64,000 nucleotides of DNA from Arenicella xantha (GCF_003315245.1 NZ_QNRT01000002.1:1224206-1288205), one strand, 5' to 3'. Positions 34,591 through 44,583 are shown, numbered from the stretch's first letter. Made by a program: numbers and translations. Notes: generated by a model from the letters alone, not told the origin.

Positions 34591-36291
34591 TTACTCCCAA
34601 ATCACGTCGGCTGAAGCTTCATGCCATGCCGAATAACGATCTGCATACTGATTGTCAATTTCTGCCCGCCTCAACTTGAGCGTAGGGGTTAATAAGCCAT
34701 TGTGTTCAGACCAAGTTTCATTCAGCAGAATACAAGTCGAAATCTGCTCAAACTTTGCCCGCGACTCATTTAACCGATTCTTGGTTTCTCGAATCGACGC
34801 CTCCACCTCCGACGCAGGCTGATTTTGCGCATGCTCCGATAGATTAATCAACGCAATTGGTTGCGGCATTCCTAGGCCAGCCACACACACCTGCTCCACA
34901 AACTCGTTAGCACTTAACGCTTCCTCGAGCGGGTTGGGGGTCACATAACTACCCTTTGCGGTTTTGAAGGCATCTGAGACTCGCCCGGTAATTCGCACAA
35001 AGCCAAACTCATCACAACTACCGCGATCACCGCTGTGAATCCAACCATCGACCAACACCTGATCTGTTTTAGCTTGGTCATTGTAATACCCAAGCATCAT
35101 GTACGGTGTCTGCATCAGCACTTCTTGCGTAGCGGGATCGATTTTAACTTTACCGTGCGGAATCACTTGCCCAACCGAGTCCAGCGGCGCCTTTGGATCA
35201 GGGCTGTTACAAATCGATCCACCGACCTCAGTCATACCATAAGCCTCAACCAAATGAATATCGAGCTTGGCAAAAAACCGTTTAATAAAAGCTGGTGTTA
35301 TGGCCGCGCCGGTGGCGGCTATTTGAACATCCCGCATGCCAATTGCGGTACGGATTTTCTTCTTAAGTATGTTGGAAATAACCGGCAGAGTCAGTAATAC
35401 ATTGAGTGTCCGAACCGACATCTGACCAACAATCCCGAGATAAAATTTTGTCCATATGCGTGGGACTCCAAAGAATAGATTAGGCTGAGTTTGCCGAATA
35501 TTGTCCATAAAAGTATCAATGTTTTCGGTGAACGAAAGCGTACCTCCGCAATAGATCGCTGGCACCTCGACTCCCATTCGCTCACCGACATGATTCAGCG
35601 GCAAATACGATAAAAACTTAAGCGTTGGTAAATTAAACACGCCAATCCAGTTAGTTTCGCGTTCGGCTGCCATGGCCATGGCTGGCATACGATGCGAGTG
35701 CATCACACCTTTCGGTGTACCGGTGGTACCCGACGTGAACTTTATGGTCCATAACGAATCGAGTTCAGGCACAGGCTTACCAATAATCGGCCCATGGCTT
35801 TCAATCGCTTGATCCCATGGCACACCAATCGACACCTCAGCACCACCGGAGTATTGAGGAAAACGAATCACCTGTACGCTAGCATCAATCGCTTCAGCAC
35901 GATCACCGAATTCATCTAACTTGCCAATAAACAATGCCTTAATATCACTCAGCTTAACGACCTCAGCTAGTGCCGCCTTAGGCAAACTCGGGTAGTACGG
36001 CACCGAAACGAAGCCCCCCATAAGAATAGCCAGATCAGCCAAAATCCAATGCGAGCAATTTTTTGATAACAAGCCAATATGATCACCGGGTTGCAAGCCA
36101 AGAGATTGAAGGTAAGCGCACATCTGGCGCGCCTGTTGACCGGCCTCAGCAAAGCTCAAGGTCTGCCATTTATCGCCTACCGGTTGACGTAAGAAAACGC
36201 GCTCTGGCGTTGTCTCCTCCCAATGGTAGAAGCGCTCGATAACAGACACCAACTGTGATTTTTGCTCGGACGTGAAAGACGGCTGCGGCAT
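34591..36291 (-). CDS. AMP-binding acyl-CoA synthetase, long-chain type
   Basis: A 566-residue adenylate-forming enzyme that activates a carboxylic acid to its CoA thioester through an acyl-adenylate. Motifs are KFTSGTTGTPKGVMHSH (A3 ATP loop), YGMTEVGG (A5) and GWIHSGDRG (A7). The C-terminal part (FKTAKGSYVTPNPLEEAL) keeps the region of the catalytic lysine. The style matches the bubblegum/FadD15-like group acting on long-chain or hydroxylated acids. The ATG at 36291 has GGAGGAA upstream. It follows the thiolase-crotonase fusion by two bases, so both are one operon and probably one pathway. Confidence 0.88.
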   Translation of the reverse strand: MPQPSFTSEQKSQLVSVIERFYHWEETTPERVFLRQPVGDKWQTLSFAEAGQQARQMCAYLQSLGLQPGDHIGLLSKNCSHWILADLAILMGGFVSVPYYPSLPKAALAEVVKLSDIKALFIGKLDEFGDRAEAIDASVQVIRFPQYSGGAEVSIGVPWDQAIESHGPIIGKPVPELDSLWTIKFTSGTTGTPKGVMHSHRMPAMAMAAERETNWIGVFNLPTLKFLSYLPLNHVGERMGVEVPAIYCGGTLSFTENIDTFMDNIRQTQPNLFFGVPRIWTKFYLGIVGQMSVRTLNVLLTLPVISNILKKKIRTAIGMRDVQIAATGAAITPAFIKRFFAKLDIHLVEAYGMTEVGGSICNSPDPKAPLDSVGQVIPHGKVKIDPATQEVLMQTPYMMLGYYNDQAKTDQVLVDGWIHSGDRGSCDEFGFVRITGRVSDAFKTAKGSYVTPNPLEEALSANEFVEQVCVAGLGMPQPIALINLSEHAQNQPASEVEASIRETKNRLNESRAKFEQISTCILLNETWSEHNGLLTPTLKLRRAEIDNQYADRYSAWHEASADVIWE

Positions 36292-36293
36292 TA

Positions 36294-38654
36294 TTATTTC
36301 CTCCAATTTGGTTTGCGTTTTTCAGCGAAGGCACGCGGCCCTTCCCAGAAGTCATTACCGTTTATCAACTCGTCAAATACTCCGTGCTCTGCTGTTACCG
36401 CCGCAGACTCACTGGCATACTCTGCAGTCTTCTGCTCAACCCGCATTGTGCATTTAATCGCATGCGGAGAGGCTTGAGCTATTTGCGAAGCAAGTTCTTG
36501 AGCGCGTGCTGATAACTCCTCTAACGGCACCACATCATTCACCAAACCGAGCGACAAAGCTCGATTTGCGTTCACTGGTCGCCCTGTTAACAACATCTCC
36601 ATCGCCGGTTTACGCCCAATTTGACGAGTTAAACGTTGAATGCCCCCTGCACCGGCAAATAAGCCAACGTTGACTTCAGGCAAAGCAAGCTTCGCGTGCT
36701 CTGCGGCCACTACCAAATCACAGGCCAAGGCAATTTCAAGTCCGCCCCCCATCGCATCACCGTTAAGGGCGGCGATAATTGGCTTACTGCGATGCGTACG
36801 ACTAGTAAGCCCTCCGAAACCGGACCTTGGTAGAAACATAGGCTTGCCACTGGCCATATACTTTAGGTCATTGCCAGCACAAAAATGCGCCGCGCCTGAA
36901 CCAATTAAAATCGCCACATGCAGTGAATCGTCGTCATCGAAAGTGTTGAAAATTTCATCCAACTCTAGATTTGCCGGCGGATGTAATGCGTTGCCTAATT
37001 CAGGTCGATTTAGTGTCACCGTTAGTACATTGTGGTCGCGTGCGACATCACAAAACAGGTAATTGTCGCGCCAACCAGTAAGCCGCGGAGCTGTCAGTTT
37101 CGCGAGGGTATCGGCATCAAAGGCAAAACGATTACCAGTCGCTGCATGTTGCACAAACACGGTTTTGCCGATCGGTGAATCTTGCATTAACTGCTCAATT
37201 GCGTGCGTGTCAGCGTCATAAGGTTGCGCATAGAATCGCTCGCCCGTGCTGTTTAATCGACCGATAATAAGAGGCTTAACCGGATGCCCTTGATGATAGA
37301 AGAAAGTATAAGAGTCGATCGTTGCTTCGCCACTTGGTTGGTTTTGAATTGATAAGCGGGGCGCGGCGTCTGCAGCCCGCTGATAGTCAATACTGTCATG
37401 CGGCTGCCAATTCTTGGCCGGTTTGGTAGAGTAAATGCCAACCGATATCTTTGACATCCAACCGCCGTTCGCCAATACCAAACCATAACTGGCGCGATCA
37501 TCGCGAAGTGTATTAACAGTCTCCGCAATCCCGTGCATAGAGTAGTTATTACCTGGACCACCAAAATACGGCAAGCCTCCAGTTTGTGTTAAACGGCGCG
37601 GGTCATCCAAATCAAGCCCAATTGCCTGCACAGCATCAGCCACCACCACCGGAAAACAGCTATACAGATCTAAATGTTGAATGTCATCAACACTTTTACC
37701 CGCTGAGTTCAGCGCGCCATGCAAACATTGTTCCAGTGCATGAGAAAACCCCAAGCGTTCACGCTCAAGCAAAAACCGATCGTTAACATCAGCATAACCA
37801 TGCAAGTAGACCCATTTATTTTGATCTATACCTAACTTACGCGCCGCGCCTACCGTTGTCATTAATAAAGCCGCTGCTTGGTTGACGGTGTCTTTGGAAA
37901 TCAACCGCTTGGTATACGGCCAAATAACCATCGGGTTGTTATCTGACGGTGTGATTAATTCGCTGCTGCTATACCCGGACTGATCCACGGCCAACGGATT
38001 ATCCGCCGCAACGCTGGCAATACGCGCGAACAAATCTCCCATTGTTTGACGGTACTCTGCGTGCCCGACGCCGCTTTCAGCGCACCGCGCATTCTCCATC
38101 AACGCGTAAAATTGCATGGGTAACACGACTTGGTGCGCAAACTCCTGTTGGGTAAAAAGATTGTCCGTGCTCAGGCCACGATCATCGAGGCTACCCTCTA
38201 CCTTTTCGGACCAGTTTAAGGTAGCACCAAACTTCTGAGCCACTCGCGAATTCGCCTGAACTTCCGCACCACACAACAACACCATGTTAGCCGAGCCGGC
38301 GTGGAGTCGTTGACTAAATTCGTTAACCAAAGCCTGCGGCGTATGACCACCTATTTTACTGTAGATGGCCTCAGCGGGATCACAATCGAGGCGTTTCGCG
38401 ACGGACCGAGGTGGATTGTTGGAGCCACCAAATGGCGCTCGGTAAGCAGGCGATGAGTCTGGAAACGTCCGCGCCATAACAATCACATCGATGTTCGAAG
38501 CTAAACTATCACCGCCAGCGTCCTGCAGCGCTAGGCGTGCTGCTTGCGCAGCGAGATCAACATTTGACGAGGCGTTATGAAAATCTTCGGGGACGGACTC
38601 GGTAACTTGGCCAACACCAATCAAAATAGGTGTTGAATCGATGCTGTGCGCCAT
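36294..38654 (-). CDS. thiolase (SCP2-type) fused to enoyl-CoA hydratase/isomerase
   Basis: A 786-residue fusion. Residues 1-410 are a thiolase-superfamily domain of the SCP-x/SCP2-thiolase type: PILIGVGQVTE at the start, the cysteine in LYSCFPVVV (C333), and GGLPYFGGPGNNYSMHG (359-375) with H374. Residues 440-525 form a small domain like the OB-fold/thiolase-associated region (GRLNSTGERFYA). Residues 535-786 are a crotonase: the oxyanion motif HFCAGNDLK (590-598), NGDAMGGGLE with E640 and ALPEVNVGLFAGAGGIQRL with E660, the two catalytic glutamates of hydratases. The reading frame is continuous. The arrangement implies channelled hydration and cleavage of an acyl-CoA made by the next gene. 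Confidence 0.85.
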   Translation of the reverse strand: MAHSIDSTPILIGVGQVTESVPEDFHNASSNVDLAAQAARLALQDAGGDSLASNIDVIVMARTFPDSSPAYRAPFGGSNNPPRSVAKRLDCDPAEAIYSKIGGHTPQALVNEFSQRLHAGSANMVLLCGAEVQANSRVAQKFGATLNWSEKVEGSLDDRGLSTDNLFTQQEFAHQVVLPMQFYALMENARCAESGVGHAEYRQTMGDLFARIASVAADNPLAVDQSGYSSSELITPSDNNPMVIWPYTKRLISKDTVNQAAALLMTTVGAARKLGIDQNKWVYLHGYADVNDRFLLERERLGFSHALEQCLHGALNSAGKSVDDIQHLDLYSCFPVVVADAVQAIGLDLDDPRRLTQTGGLPYFGGPGNNYSMHGIAETVNTLRDDRASYGLVLANGGWMSKISVGIYSTKPAKNWQPHDSIDYQRAADAAPRLSIQNQPSGEATIDSYTFFYHQGHPVKPLIIGRLNSTGERFYAQPYDADTHAIEQLMQDSPIGKTVFVQHAATGNRFAFDADTLAKLTAPRLTGWRDNYLFCDVARDHNVLTVTLNRPELGNALHPPANLELDEIFNTFDDDDSLHVAILIGSGAAHFCAGNDLKYMASGKPMFLPRSGFGGLTSRTHRSKPIIAALNGDAMGGGLEIALACDLVVAAEHAKLALPEVNVGLFAGAGGIQRLTRQIGRKPAMEMLLTGRPVNANRALSLGLVNDVVPLEELSARAQELASQIAQASPHAIKCTMRVEQKTAEYASESAAVTAEHGVFDELINGNDFWEGPRAFAEKRKPNWRK

Positions 38655-38777
38655 CTACTACCCTCCATTGCGTCGGCTAACGAATCGAGTCATCAGCCTT
38701 TATTTTAATTAGAATGAGTCTACATCAAGCCAGCGTTCGACCAAACCCGACGCAGACAATAATCGAGATTAACAAGA

Positions 38778-39176
38778 CTACTTTGCGACCATACGACTCG
38801 CTAACAAACCTACACAACACGCGGTTCCGGTAATCACCAAGCCCCACGCCACATCGCTCACGACTAGTATCCAGCTCCAACCGTCAAGCACCGCAAAGTT
38901 GGTAAACGCATAGGTTCCATACGCCAAGCCACCGGCAACCGCACCATTCAAGAAAGTCCCAGACATTGAATTTTCTTGCATCGCCTCTCGGCAAATAAAC
39001 AGTGCGCCAGCGGCATAGATTAGATAGAACAATACCGCCGCAATGGCATTACTCTCGCTTGCCATTAAGTGCCCGACCTCTTGAGTGTAGAGCGGAATGA
39101 CAACCAGACTAATCCACACCGAGTCGATCGCCAGAAAGCTGACTAAGAATCCAACATAAGCAAACAAAATTTTCAT
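38778..39176 (-). CDS. DUF2177-family membrane protein
   Basis: A 132-residue, four-helix inner-membrane protein of the DUF2177 family; the pattern DSVWISLVVIPLYTQEVGHLM after helix 1 and GGLAYGTYAFTNFAVLDGWSW in the third loop are typical. The function is unknown, but homologues are often encoded close to cryptochrome/photolyase genes in marine bacteria, as here (2.1 kb away). I start at the ATG at 39176; a TTG at 39182 is less likely. Confidence 0.8.
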   Translation of the reverse strand: MKILFAYVGFLVSFLAIDSVWISLVVIPLYTQEVGHLMASESNAIAAVLFYLIYAAGALFICREAMQENSMSGTFLNGAVAGGLAYGTYAFTNFAVLDGWSWILVVSDVAWGLVITGTACCVGLLASRMVAK

Positions 39177-39270
39177 CGCCAAACATTACCCTGCGCTTGT
39201 GATGGCCTTGTGCACGACATCACAAGCGCGAGCGTCGCTAAATCTAAACACTTTTGCGCGTTGAAACCCT

Positions 39271-39299
39271 TTGTTCTAGCGTGCAGCTATACTTATACT
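39271..39299 (+). promoter_or_regulatory. candidate sigma-70 promoter for mscS-zntB
   Basis: TTGTTC (39271-39276) and TATACT (39294-39299) are 17 bases apart, 49 bases before the MscS-family gene start. The -10 element is good and the -35 weak. Confidence 0.35.
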
Positions 39300-39347
39300 G
39301 CTTAACGGGCAATCAATTCCCAACACCTTGAAAGGCGATCAAAACTG

Positions 39348-40250
39348 ATGGAAACGCTAACGCATTTTTGGAATTACAGCTTAATAGACACAGCCAGTGG
39401 CACACATATCACCGTGGGCGATGTGTTGCTAATCATAGCGTTGCTCTTTGTCGGGTACATATTAAGTCGTGTGGTCGAGTTTTTATTAGCCCGAAGACTG
39501 GCTAAGACAACGCTACGCAGCGATGCGATTAACGTCATTAAGCGCGTGTCGTTTTATGCCATATTGGCGTTGATAGGCATCACCGTGCTAAGCCTATTAG
39601 GGATACCGATCACGGCGTTTGCATTTGCCACCGGCGCTATCGCAATCGGTGTTGGGTTTGGTGCGCAGAACATTATTAACAACTTTATCAGCGGCTGGAT
39701 TTTGATTGCTGAACGTCCGATCCGTGCCGGCGATTTCATCGAAGTAGAAGGCGCCTTAGGCGTGGTCGAATTGGTCGGCACTCGGTCTACTCGCGTGCAC
39801 CGAGTAGACGGCGTGCATTTGCTGGTTCCAAATAGCAAATTGCTTGAGAATACCGTGACCAATTGGACCTTGGTGGATCAGTTTATTCGAACCACCGTTC
39901 GAGTCGGCGTTGCCTACGGTTCAGACCCCGATCAAGTGTCGCGCCTGTTTCGAGAGGCCGTGGTCGCCCAACCAGAAGTTCAACAGCTGCCCAAACCGGA
40001 GATCGTGTTTGAAGACTTTGGCGACAACGCGCTGATTTTTGAGGCCTTAATGTGGTGCGATGTACTTGGCCCAAAACCTCTGCGCCAAGTACGCAGTGAG
40101 ATACGCTATCGGATGAGTCGTTTATTCACAGAAAATAACATCGTAATCGCCTTTCCGCAGCGCGATATACATTTGTATACCGACTCGCCACTCAAAGTAA
40201 CAATGGATAGCTCAACAAGCAATTCATCGACAAGTTCAGACCTAAAGTGA
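39348..40250 (+). CDS. MscS-family mechanosensitive channel
   Basis: A 300-residue small-conductance mechanosensitive channel protein that releases solutes on hypo-osmotic shock. Three N-terminal helices (about 22-45, 65-85, 88-115) precede the MscS core: AFATGAIAIGVGFGAQNIINNFISG (pore helix TM3) and the beta domain with RPIRAGDFIEVEGALGVVELVGTRST, then the NSKLLENTVTNW motif. The C-terminal domain ends in a Ser/Thr-rich tail. It overlaps the downstream ZntB gene by four bases (GTGA), so the two are translationally coupled. Confidence 0.92.
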   Translation: METLTHFWNYSLIDTASGTHITVGDVLLIIALLFVGYILSRVVEFLLARRLAKTTLRSDAINVIKRVSFYAILALIGITVLSLLGIPITAFAFATGAIAIGVGFGAQNIINNFISGWILIAERPIRAGDFIEVEGALGVVELVGTRSTRVHRVDGVHLLVPNSKLLENTVTNWTLVDQFIRTTVRVGVAYGSDPDQVSRLFREAVVAQPEVQQLPKPEIVFEDFGDNALIFEALMWCDVLGPKPLRQVRSEIRYRMSRLFTENNIVIAFPQRDIHLYTDSPLKVTMDSSTSNSSTSSDLK

Positions 40251-41236
40251 ACCGAATGAAGACCGATTTACCAGCAGGATTTGTTTACCAGTATATTTTT
40301 TCGACGGATCGTTCAGCTCGCGCATTCGTGAAACTCAGCGATGACGATCTTGCCGATCCTGCCAACACAGTTTGGCACCACTTAGACCTGCAACAACCGG
40401 AGTCGAGTCATTGGCTCAAGCATCAAGCAAAACTCGAACCATTGGTTTCCGAAGCTCTAATCGCTACCGAAACCAGACCCAGATCGTTTAATGCGAAAGA
40501 AGGCTTAGTGGTAGTCTTGCGTGGTGTAAACACCAACCCTGGCCACAATCCTGAAGACATGGTGTCAGTCCGAATTTGGATCGAAAAAAATCGAATAATC
40601 ACAACTCGTAATCGAACATTACTGCCGATCACAGATTTAGCCACCGCATTAAAAAACCAAGAAGGACCTCGCACTTCCGGTGAATTTCTTACTGATCTAA
40701 TTGAACGATTAGCTGATCGCATTGGCGACTTTGTCAACCAAATAGAAGACGAACTCGGCGACACTGAGGATCAACTTGAATCGATTCACCCAAATGAATT
40801 AAGGGGTACGTTAGGCTCGCTTAGACGTCAAATAGCATCGGTACGACGTTTCTTGGCCCCGCAGCGCGATGCGCTCGATCGGCTGAATTATGCAGAGACT
40901 GACATCTTAACCAACCGAGATCGCCAGCGTTTACGCGAGGAATCAGATCGTATATCACGCTATCTGGAAGACTTGGACTTGGCTCGCGAACGCGCGGTGG
41001 TATTACAAGAAGCGTTTTTAAGCCAGCTGGCACAACAACAGAATACGCGCATGTATGTGCTCTCAGTCATCGCGGCTATCTTTCTGCCTTTAACCTTTGT
41101 CACCGGCCTATTGGGCATGAATGTTGGTGGCTTACCCGGCATCGAAAATCAAAGTGGTTTTTCGATCGCAACCATGGTTATGGTCGGCGCAACACTGGGG
41201 CTAATTGTATTGTTTAAATGGAAGAAGTGGATTTAA
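40247..41236 (+). CDS. zntB: ZntB/CorA-family metal ion transporter
   Basis: A 329-residue CorA-superfamily transporter. A large soluble N-terminal domain with long helices (about 150-265) leads to two C-terminal membrane helices joined by the signature GMNVGGLPGIEN (about 285-296; GMNVGG replaces the CorA GMN-F loop and marks ZntB). ZntB transports zinc, probably with protons. It starts with GTG at 40247 overlapping the mscS stop; an ATG three codons on would also serve. Confidence 0.88.
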   Translation: MNRMKTDLPAGFVYQYIFSTDRSARAFVKLSDDDLADPANTVWHHLDLQQPESSHWLKHQAKLEPLVSEALIATETRPRSFNAKEGLVVVLRGVNTNPGHNPEDMVSVRIWIEKNRIITTRNRTLLPITDLATALKNQEGPRTSGEFLTDLIERLADRIGDFVNQIEDELGDTEDQLESIHPNELRGTLGSLRRQIASVRRFLAPQRDALDRLNYAETDILTNRDRQRLREESDRISRYLEDLDLARERAVVLQEAFLSQLAQQQNTRMYVLSVIAAIFLPLTFVTGLLGMNVGGLPGIENQSGFSIATMVMVGATLGLIVLFKWKKWI

Positions 41237-41284
41237 CTTCCAGCGAGCGACAAATCTAGCCTGCGCGAATAAAGTGCACTTGCG

Positions 41285-42832
41285 TTAAAGACTGTCTAGG
41301 TCGGCCATTAACACTTCGGCCCTTTCAAGCGTCTCGGCTCGCAAGGCCTCGTCCATTTTGTCTAGATTTCGATACACCATTCCAATACGCGGATTATTGC
41401 CAAAGCGGTCACGATGACGATGCATAAAATGCCAGTATAAGCTGTTAAATGGGCAGGCATCTTCGCCAACTTTCTTTTTCACAGCATAATGGCAATCACC
41501 ACAGTAATCGCTCATTCGATTAATATAGGAGCCGCTCGCTGCATAGGGCTTACTCGCGACTAAACCACCATCAGAAAACTGACACATGCCGCGTGTATTT
41601 GGCATTTCAACCCATTCAATCGCATCTATATAAACACCTAAATACCAGGCATCCACAGCATCAGGATGCATACCAGTAAGCAGACAGAAATTGCCAATCA
41701 CCATTAGTCGTTGAATATGATGCGCATACGCATGCTCCAGTGATTGCCCTAACGAGAATTGCATACAGCGCATCTTGGTTTCACCATTCCAAAAGTACGC
41801 GGGTAACGCATTGGAGGCTTCGAGAGCATTACGCTCAGAATACGTCGGCATGTTTACCCAATAAATACCTCGCACAAATTCTCTCCAGCCAAGAATCTGC
41901 CGCACAAAGCCTTCTATTTGAGCAAGGTCGATTTCATCAGGTCGTGCCCGATGCGCCTCAATGGCTTTAGTAATTACCGTCTTAGGGTCAATGATTTTGG
42001 CATTCAGCGCAAATGACAGACGCGAGTGATACAAGCTCCACGCTGAATCACTCTTAGCTGTCATGGCATCTTGGAAGCGGCCAAATTTTGGCAAGCAGTG
42101 CGCACAGAAAAATGCCAACAACTGCCGAGCTTCTTGGCGGCTAGTCGGCCAACTCAAACCATTATCAATAACCCCAAAATACTCGATGTTATGTCTTTCC
42201 AGCCGACTCAGTATTGGCTGAATATTCGATTCGAACAACAACGCCGCAGGGATGTCAGCTAAGTCGGATTGCTTGAGTTTATTGCGATTATCTGCATCGA
42301 AATTCCACTGTCCTCCAAGTGGCTCGGCATCGTCCATGAGCACATCGAAGCGGGCCCGCATTTTGCGATAGAAGGTTTCCATTCTGACGGCGGTGTCGGC
42401 TGAAAAATAGTCGTCAATTTCATCAAATGGTAAATAGAAATGCTCAGTATCGACTTCGTTAATGCTCGCTACTGGCACGTCTAGGGAACGCATCTGCTCG
42501 ACTAAGCGGTACTCATCTGGGCGTTGGTACTCTAGACAATCGATGTGATGACGCTTACACAACTCAGCCAGCAAAGCTGGCAAATCTACAAACTCGGCAG
42601 TGTCATCGAGGTCTAACAGAAGCACTTGGTGTCCAGCTTGTCGCAATGCTTCCGCAAACCGCTGCATCGATAGAAAAAATGCCACAATCTTCTGCACATG
42701 ATGCTTCACATACTGCTGTTCCTGATGTAACTCAGCCAACACGTAGATCACCGAGTCATCGACCTCGCGATACCAGCTATGAGAGGCGTTAAGCTGATCG
42801 CCTAAAATCAAGCGTAATGTTTTTGTCGTCAT
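41285..42832 (-). CDS. FeS-containing cryptochrome/photolyase-related protein (PhrB/CryB type)
   Basis: A 515-residue member of the prokaryotic FeS photolyase group (DPRP/FeS-BCP), which binds FAD, a ribolumazine antenna and a 4Fe-4S cluster and can repair (6-4) photoproducts or act as a light sensor. The start LRLILGDQLNASHSWY is diagnostic, as is the FeS motif in the C-terminus: CGDC followed by 12 residues and then C in DACPF, with the first cysteine in KMRCMQFS. The ATG overlaps the stop of the upstream DUF2256 gene (TAATG), so both are one unit with the DASH cryptochrome upstream. Confidence 0.9.
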   Translation of the reverse strand: MTTKTLRLILGDQLNASHSWYREVDDSVIYVLAELHQEQQYVKHHVQKIVAFFLSMQRFAEALRQAGHQVLLLDLDDTAEFVDLPALLAELCKRHHIDCLEYQRPDEYRLVEQMRSLDVPVASINEVDTEHFYLPFDEIDDYFSADTAVRMETFYRKMRARFDVLMDDAEPLGGQWNFDADNRNKLKQSDLADIPAALLFESNIQPILSRLERHNIEYFGVIDNGLSWPTSRQEARQLLAFFCAHCLPKFGRFQDAMTAKSDSAWSLYHSRLSFALNAKIIDPKTVITKAIEAHRARPDEIDLAQIEGFVRQILGWREFVRGIYWVNMPTYSERNALEASNALPAYFWNGETKMRCMQFSLGQSLEHAYAHHIQRLMVIGNFCLLTGMHPDAVDAWYLGVYIDAIEWVEMPNTRGMCQFSDGGLVASKPYAASGSYINRMSDYCGDCHYAVKKKVGEDACPFNSLYWHFMHRHRDRFGNNPRIGMVYRNLDKMDEALRAETLERAEVLMADLDSL

Positions 42833-42990
42833 TAGGTGCTCTGTTCAAACGTTTGTTTACTGGCTTTACGGCAACGTTGGGAACAATACAAAACCTTATT
42901 CCAGTCTCGTTCCCACTTTTTTCGCCAAGCGAAAGCTCGACCACAAACTCGGCAGTCTTTAGTCGCTAAATGTAGTTTTTTATGAGGCAT
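42832..42990 (-). CDS. DUF2256 small zinc-ribbon-like protein
   Basis: A 52-residue basic protein, [20 protein letters not shown] then WRKKWERDW and [10 protein letters not shown], with two CxxC-like pairs (C13/C16 and C36/C40) expected to bind zinc. DUF2256 genes are characteristically located beside photolyase/cryptochrome genes. It lies between the DASH cryptochrome (stop three bases upstream of its ATG) and the FeS photolyase, with TAATG overlap, and is too short for most gene finders. Confidence 0.88.
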   Translation of the reverse strand: MPHKKLHLATKDCRVCGRAFAWRKKWERDWNKVLYCSQRCRKASKQTFEQST

Positions 42991-42993
42991 TCA

Positions 42994-44391
42994 TTAGTAT
43001 CCTACCGGCCAATCCGCAGCGTCCATTGAGTCGAGCATCGACATACCTTGATCACCACGCCACCGCTCTATGTAATGGCCGCTAGGGTCAAAGCTTGCGG
43101 TCTGTTTCGATAAGTTGAAGTGCCGCTTGGGTTGTGCATCGGCCCCGACACCAGCTAAGTATTGCCAGTTACCCCAGTTCGATGCGACATCGTAATCAAT
43201 CAATACTTGTTCGAAGTAAGCCGCACCATAGCGCCAATCCAAACCCAACTCATTAACGAAACAGCTGGCGACGATTTGCCGACCTCGATTCGACAGATAA
43301 CCCGTCTCTCGTAATTCGTTCATACAAGCATTCACAATCGGATACGGCGTGGTGCCGGCGACCCACTTTCGATATCGTTCAGAATAAAAGCTAGTTAACG
43401 GAGCTTGGTTTTTGATACCCCTCAACAGATACAAAGCGGCTCCATAACGATGGGCATACCATTGAAAGAATTCGCGCCATAGAAGCTCAAAATATAACCA
43501 ATAGGTGGACTCATTCGTCGTGACATGAAGCTCATAATCATCCAGCTTGCTCACTAGTTCGCGTACAGAGATACTTCCATTAGCCAACCAAGGCGACATC
43601 TTGCTAGAGTTATCCCAACCGTCTAAGGCATTGCGTACCTGTTTGTAACACGCCGGATGACTACCCGAGAAGTAGTCGGAAAGCTGCTTCAGCCCCGCCT
43701 GTTCACCACCGACGAACCTATTCGATCCTCCAATTTTTGCAGTCTGCATCAACTCATCAGGCCATATCGTTGATTCATCTAACTCGCCAATTGAAGCCGG
43801 CATCGACGGTAAGAAGCTGACTGGCGACAATGGCTTTGAAGACCGTCTCAATGGCCCATTTAAGTTACCGTTTACAGCATGATCTAAAGACGGCAACTGG
43901 GCCGCCTCAAGTTGCTTGCGAAACTGCGTAAATGTGGGCGGCAATTGACTCAACTCAAACGGCAGTTGGTCATTATCGAACAGAGTATGCGAATCGATCA
44001 CGTGTTGGCGAATTTGCGGGTAATTGTCCTGCAGCCATACTAGGCTTTGCTTTTCATACCATCCCGCATGCTGGCTGCAAAATATATCAGTAATATTCGC
44101 GCCCTGAAGTATCTGAGCCAACGACGGTCCAAGTCGCCCACGCATAATTAGCAGCCGCTGTCCGAGCCGCTCCAGCTGCGTGTTTAACGCCGCCAAGCTG
44201 TCCAATAAAAACCGATATCTATGCTCACCGATCGACGGCGCACAAAATTTGCTAGGCGAGAACCAACGCTCCTCTAATACATAAACGCAAACCAATTCAT
44301 CAACGCTTCCTACCGCGCGCATCAGGGCGGGCTGGTCATGCAAACGCAAATCATTGGTGAACCAGTAAAGGCCCGTTCGTTTGTTATTCAT
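42994..44391 (-). CDS. DASH-family cryptochrome
   Basis: A 465-residue flavoprotein of the cryptochrome-DASH clade, which repairs cyclobutane pyrimidine dimers in single-stranded DNA and may sense blue light. Visible elements are GLYWFTNDLRLHDQPAL (start), DSHTLFDNDQLPF, GGEQAGLKQLSDYF, SKMSPWLANGSISVREL, LLWREFFQWYAHRYG and the late SNRGRQIVASCFVNELGLDWRYGAAYFE, all typical of DASH. It is the first gene of a three-gene minus-strand operon with DUF2256 and the FeS photolyase. Confidence 0.93.
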   Translation of the reverse strand: MNNKRTGLYWFTNDLRLHDQPALMRAVGSVDELVCVYVLEERWFSPSKFCAPSIGEHRYRFLLDSLAALNTQLERLGQRLLIMRGRLGPSLAQILQGANITDIFCSQHAGWYEKQSLVWLQDNYPQIRQHVIDSHTLFDNDQLPFELSQLPPTFTQFRKQLEAAQLPSLDHAVNGNLNGPLRRSSKPLSPVSFLPSMPASIGELDESTIWPDELMQTAKIGGSNRFVGGEQAGLKQLSDYFSGSHPACYKQVRNALDGWDNSSKMSPWLANGSISVRELVSKLDDYELHVTTNESTYWLYFELLWREFFQWYAHRYGAALYLLRGIKNQAPLTSFYSERYRKWVAGTTPYPIVNACMNELRETGYLSNRGRQIVASCFVNELGLDWRYGAAYFEQVLIDYDVASNWGNWQYLAGVGADAQPKRHFNLSKQTASFDPSGHYIERWRGDQGMSMLDSMDAADWPVGY

Positions 44392-44456
44392 ATCTATTGT
44401 TGATCTCGCTTAAGTTAGCGCAAAGTATCAGAAAGCGAGTCAATAGCGCGTCAGTG

Positions 44457-44472
44457 AGTTTCACCTGAAACT
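44457..44472. promoter_or_regulatory. inverted repeat in the DASH cryptochrome/orphan divergent gap
   Basis: AGTTTCA (44457-44463) and TGAAACT (44466-44472) flank a 2-base spacer, a 16-bp palindrome. It lies 66 bases upstream of the cryptochrome start and 112 upstream of the orphan gene. It could be an operator for a light-responsive regulator; no regulator is adjacent. Confidence 0.35.
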
Positions 44473-44583
44473 GAGCCAAAGTCGCTACTATCAGCACAAC
44501 ACAAAACGTTATTTAGTAGCCCACTCAACTAACTCCAACAATTGAGGCTTGGCTATATAGACGCCGAATCGAAATTCTTTATC

